NCBI GenBank assembly: GCA_012515635.1 | Contig: JAAYXZ010000046.1 | Span: 1-15,277, forward strand | Source of the DNA: Elusimicrobiota bacterium | GTDB lineage: Bacteria; Ratteibacteria; UBA8468; B48-G9; JAFGKM01 | Length of the DNA stretch: 15,277 nucleotides | Direction of reading: 5' to 3' | In this document: in pieces, positions 13,434 to 15,277 of the stretch | Numbering within the stretch: position 1 is the stretch's first letter | How the letters are laid out: every line of letters begins with the position of its first letter | Translations under genes and position numbers: made by a program | The notes under the pieces: generated by a model | What the model saw: the letters and a program-made list of their open reading frames with translations, nothing else | Database searches by the model: none | What the model was told of the DNA's origin: nothing

Positions 13434-14272
13434 AAAATGTAGGGATTATAGGTTATGGAGTGGTAGGGAAAGCATTTGCAGATGTATTTGAGGACAAAGT
13501 AAGACTTTTCATCTATGATAAGAATATGCCTGAATATAATGATATCGGGCGTGTGGTTAAAAACTGCCCTGTCTTGTTTGTTGCTGTCCCGACGCCGATG
13601 TATGAAGACGGCAGTATAGACCTTTCTTATGTGAATGATGTGCTGAACAAAATCTCTGCTGTTAACCCGCGGAGATTTAAATCCCCGATTATAACTATCC
13701 GTTCAACCATTGTTCCCGGAACAACCGCGGCGCTGCAAAAGAAAAACCCTTCTCTGCGGCTGGTCTATAATCCTGAGTTCCTCTCCGAGAGAAATAGTTT
13801 GGCGGATATGGAAAGGACAGACAGGGTCGTTATCGGCGGGGAATTGAAGGACTGCAAAAAGATAGAAGAGATATATCGGCTTGTGTTTCCGTATGCGAGA
13901 TATATTATTACAGATTCAACTACTGCGGAGATGATAAAATACTCTGCCAATGTTACGTTGGCAGGGCAGGTAATGATAGCTAATGAACTGTATCAGATAA
14001 GCCAAAAACTGAATGTTGACTGGGCTTTTGTCAGAAATGCCATTATACTTGACCCGCTTATAGGGCGGAACACCAAAGTTCCTGGACCTGATGGAGATAT
14101 GGGGTTTGGCGGGAAATGTCTGCCAAAAGACCTTAATGCGCTGATATACCGAGCCGAAGAAGCGGGGTGTGACCCGGAATTATTGCGCCATATATGGCAG
14201 TTAAACCTTAGGATGAGAAAAAATAAGAACTGGAATGCCATAAAAGGCGCTACGTCAAAGAAACGCAAATAG
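13430..14272 (+). CDS. Short UDP-glucose/GDP-mannose dehydrogenase-type protein
   Basis: The 280-residue protein has the first two domains of the nucleotide-sugar dehydrogenase family. The NAD-binding Rossmann motif is GIIGYGVVG (5-13), followed by VAVPTPMYEDGSIDL, RSTIVPGTT and NPEFLSER. A conserved Lys lies in AEMIKYSANV (Lys170), and the catalytic Cys230 in GFGGKCLPKD (226-235). The family oxidises UDP-glucose or a related sugar nucleotide twice to the uronic acid. Full enzymes have 420-450 residues; the C-terminal sugar-nucleotide-binding domain is absent, and the protein ends in a basic tail (TSKKRK). Catalytic residues remain, so it may be a real short subfamily, but its substrate is uncertain. 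It is translationally coupled to proC. Confidence 0.85.
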   Translation: MKNVGIIGYGVVGKAFADVFEDKVRLFIYDKNMPEYNDIGRVVKNCPVLFVAVPTPMYEDGSIDLSYVNDVLNKISAVNPRRFKSPIITIRSTIVPGTTAALQKKNPSLRLVYNPEFLSERNSLADMERTDRVVIGGELKDCKKIEEIYRLVFPYARYIITDSTTAEMIKYSANVTLAGQVMIANELYQISQKLNVDWAFVRNAIILDPLIGRNTKVPGPDGDMGFGGKCLPKDLNALIYRAEEAGCDPELLRHIWQLNLRMRKNKNWNAIKGATSKKRK

Positions 14273-14333
14273 CAGGGAAACAACGGTTTGTAAATTGAGG
14301 TGTCGGTAGTATCTAAGTCGGTAATCCAATTAC

Positions 14334-14339
14334 TATAAT
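14334..14339 (+). promoter_or_regulatory. TATAAT box before the purine nucleoside phosphorylase gene
   Basis: A perfect TATAAT lies 20 bases before the ATG at 14360, in an 87-base gap. There is no clear -35. The AAAGGGGGGG ribosome-binding stretch follows directly. A modest candidate. Confidence 0.33.
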
Positions 14340-14359
14340 CTATAAAGGGGGGGAAAGAG

Positions 14360-15178
14360 ATGAATGAATTTGCTAAGGTAATGGATTCAGTAGAATACAT
14401 AAAAAAAACTTCATCCATAAAGCCGGAGGTAGGCATTATTTTGGGGACAGGTTTGGATAAACTTGCGGAAAAGATACGAACAGAAGCAGTTATTCCGTAT
14501 AAAGAGATACCCCATTTTCCTGTATCAACTGTAAAATCACATACAGGCAACCTTGTGCTTGGCGAACTTTCAGGGAAGAGGGTGGTGGCAATGCAGGGGA
14601 GATTCCACTGCTACGAAGGATATTCCGCTACACAGATAGCGCTTCCCATAAGGGTAATGAAGTTTTTAGGGATAGATACCCTTATAGAATCAAATGCCTC
14701 AGGGGGAATGAACCCTTTGTTTTCTAAGGGCGACCTGGTTATTATATCCGACCATATCAATCTTATGCCTTATAATCCGCTTGTCGGTTATAACGAAGAA
14801 AGATTTGGACCGAGATTCCCCGATATGAGCAGTGTATATGATAATGACCTGATAATGAAAGCGGAGTCGGTTGCGCTTGAATTAAAAATACCTGTAAAAA
14901 AGGGTGTTCTTGCGGGGCTTATTGGACCGAATCTTGAGACAAGGGCGGAGTATCGGTTTTTGCGGCTGATAGGAGCGGATATGGTATGTATGTCCACCAT
15001 TCCTGAAGCCATAACCGCAATACATCTTGGGCTGAAGGTCTTCGGTGTCTCTGTAATAACGGATATGTGTCTGCCGGAGGCATTAAAACCTGTATCTCTT
15101 GATGAAATGATTGAAATAGCGTCTAAAGCAGAACCAAAATTGACAGGACTTATAGAAAAGTTTATAATGACTGTCTAA
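14360..15178 (+). CDS. Purine nucleoside phosphorylase, trimeric class II, with Asp at the base-specificity site
   Basis: This 272-residue enzyme cleaves purine nucleosides with phosphate, for purine salvage. It matches the trimeric PNP (PunA-type) family: GIILGTGL (25-32) and HTGNLVLG (61-68), then QGRFHCYEGY (79-88) with the phosphate-binding Arg and His. SNASGGMNP (111-119), GPNLETRAE (189-197) and GADMVCMSTIPE (205-216) follow. Relative to human PNP, Glu193 aligns with Glu201 and Met211 with Met219. Asp235 in VITDM then falls exactly on Asn243, the residue that favours 6-oxopurines. Asp at this point suggests use of adenosine or other 6-aminopurine nucleosides. A 5'-methylthioadenosine phosphorylase role is a less likely alternative, because the phosphate-site motif is PNP-like. 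Confidence 0.93.
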   Translation: MNEFAKVMDSVEYIKKTSSIKPEVGIILGTGLDKLAEKIRTEAVIPYKEIPHFPVSTVKSHTGNLVLGELSGKRVVAMQGRFHCYEGYSATQIALPIRVMKFLGIDTLIESNASGGMNPLFSKGDLVIISDHINLMPYNPLVGYNEERFGPRFPDMSSVYDNDLIMKAESVALELKIPVKKGVLAGLIGPNLETRAEYRFLRLIGADMVCMSTIPEAITAIHLGLKVFGVSVITDMCLPEALKPVSLDEMIEIASKAEPKLTGLIEKFIMTV

Positions 15179-15277
15179 TGTCTAAAACTGCAAAAGTAAA
15201 GAAAAGTAAGAAAAAAGAGAAGGTTGAGAAAAGGACAATAAGGTGTAGGGATTGCTTTATGGTTGACAGTTATACTG
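15178..15277 (+). CDS. 3'-truncated Lys-rich protein with a CxxC motif (unknown)
   Basis: The frame starts with an ATG that overlaps the previous stop (TAATG) and stays open to the window edge, 33 codons. The first 22 residues are mostly Lys, Glu and Arg (KVKKSKKKEKVEKR). Then comes IRCRDCF, with Cys23 and Cys26 forming a CxxC that may be the first half of a zinc ribbon. Coupling to the phosphorylase gene supports that it is translated. Too little is visible to name the family. Confidence 0.55.
   Translation, partial: MSKTAKVKKSKKKEKVEKRTIRCRDCFMVDSYT

Noticed and set aside
13993..14550. 185-codon minus-strand frame across the dehydrogenase and phosphorylase genes
   Set aside because: It spans two clear + strand genes and their gap; no recognisable protein features.

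Overview
The window reads as a stretch of chromosome from a diderm, probably anaerobic, uncultured bacterium. The diderm signs are a signal-peptide protein, a lipobox TPR lipoprotein and two proteins that look like the LolA/LolB or outer-membrane lipoprotein-sorting fold. A 2x[4Fe-4S] ferredoxin of the 2-oxoacid oxidoreductase type and the MEP isoprenoid enzyme DXS fit an anaerobic bacterium. The mix of genes and the divergent sequences suggest a candidate phylum (Omnitrophota-like or a neighbour). That placement is a low-confidence inference, since no marker gene settles it.

Left part (1-2916): an AT-rich accessory block; sampled 60-base lines are about 32-35% GC. It holds the 3' part of an exported-type protein, a 159-residue protein with 19 cysteines, a second exported protein with a clear signal peptide, and a 112-residue three-helix membrane protein with its own promoter. 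None belongs to a family I can name with certainty. The cysteine-rich protein, whose C-terminal half resembles multi-cysteine (halocin C8-like) bacteriocin domains, sandwiched between two lipoprotein-carrier-like proteins, is the best candidate here for an undescribed system.

Boundary (2917-3205): a possible terminator, a TATAAT box and a complete tRNA-Ser(GCT). To its right the composition changes; sampled lines are about 43-52% GC.

Right part (3206-15277): compact housekeeping genes, all on the + strand. yeaO-like DUF488 comes first and ends in a possible terminator. Next comes a tightly packed run: gatC (strong promoter almost on its start codon, so probably leaderless), accA, hisG, a 31-residue mS38/bS22-like ribosomal protein, a TPR lipoprotein, dxs, nadK and a KorD-like ferredoxin. 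Many stops and starts overlap, which suggests translational coupling. A TIM-barrel sugar isomerase/epimerase follows with a strong ribosome-binding site. Then comes a two-gene ABC transporter whose FtsX-type permease lacks the large periplasmic domain, followed by proC, a short UDP-glucose-dehydrogenase-type enzyme without the C-terminal sugar-nucleotide domain, and a trimeric-type purine nucleoside phosphorylase with Asp at the purine-specificity site. The window ends in the start of a Lys-rich CxxC protein.

The functions on the right cover tRNA amidation, fatty-acid precursor synthesis, histidine and proline synthesis, isoprenoids, NADP supply, envelope transport and purine salvage. I see no CRISPR array, insertion sequence, integrase or riboswitch, and no gene-free stretch longer than 300 bases.
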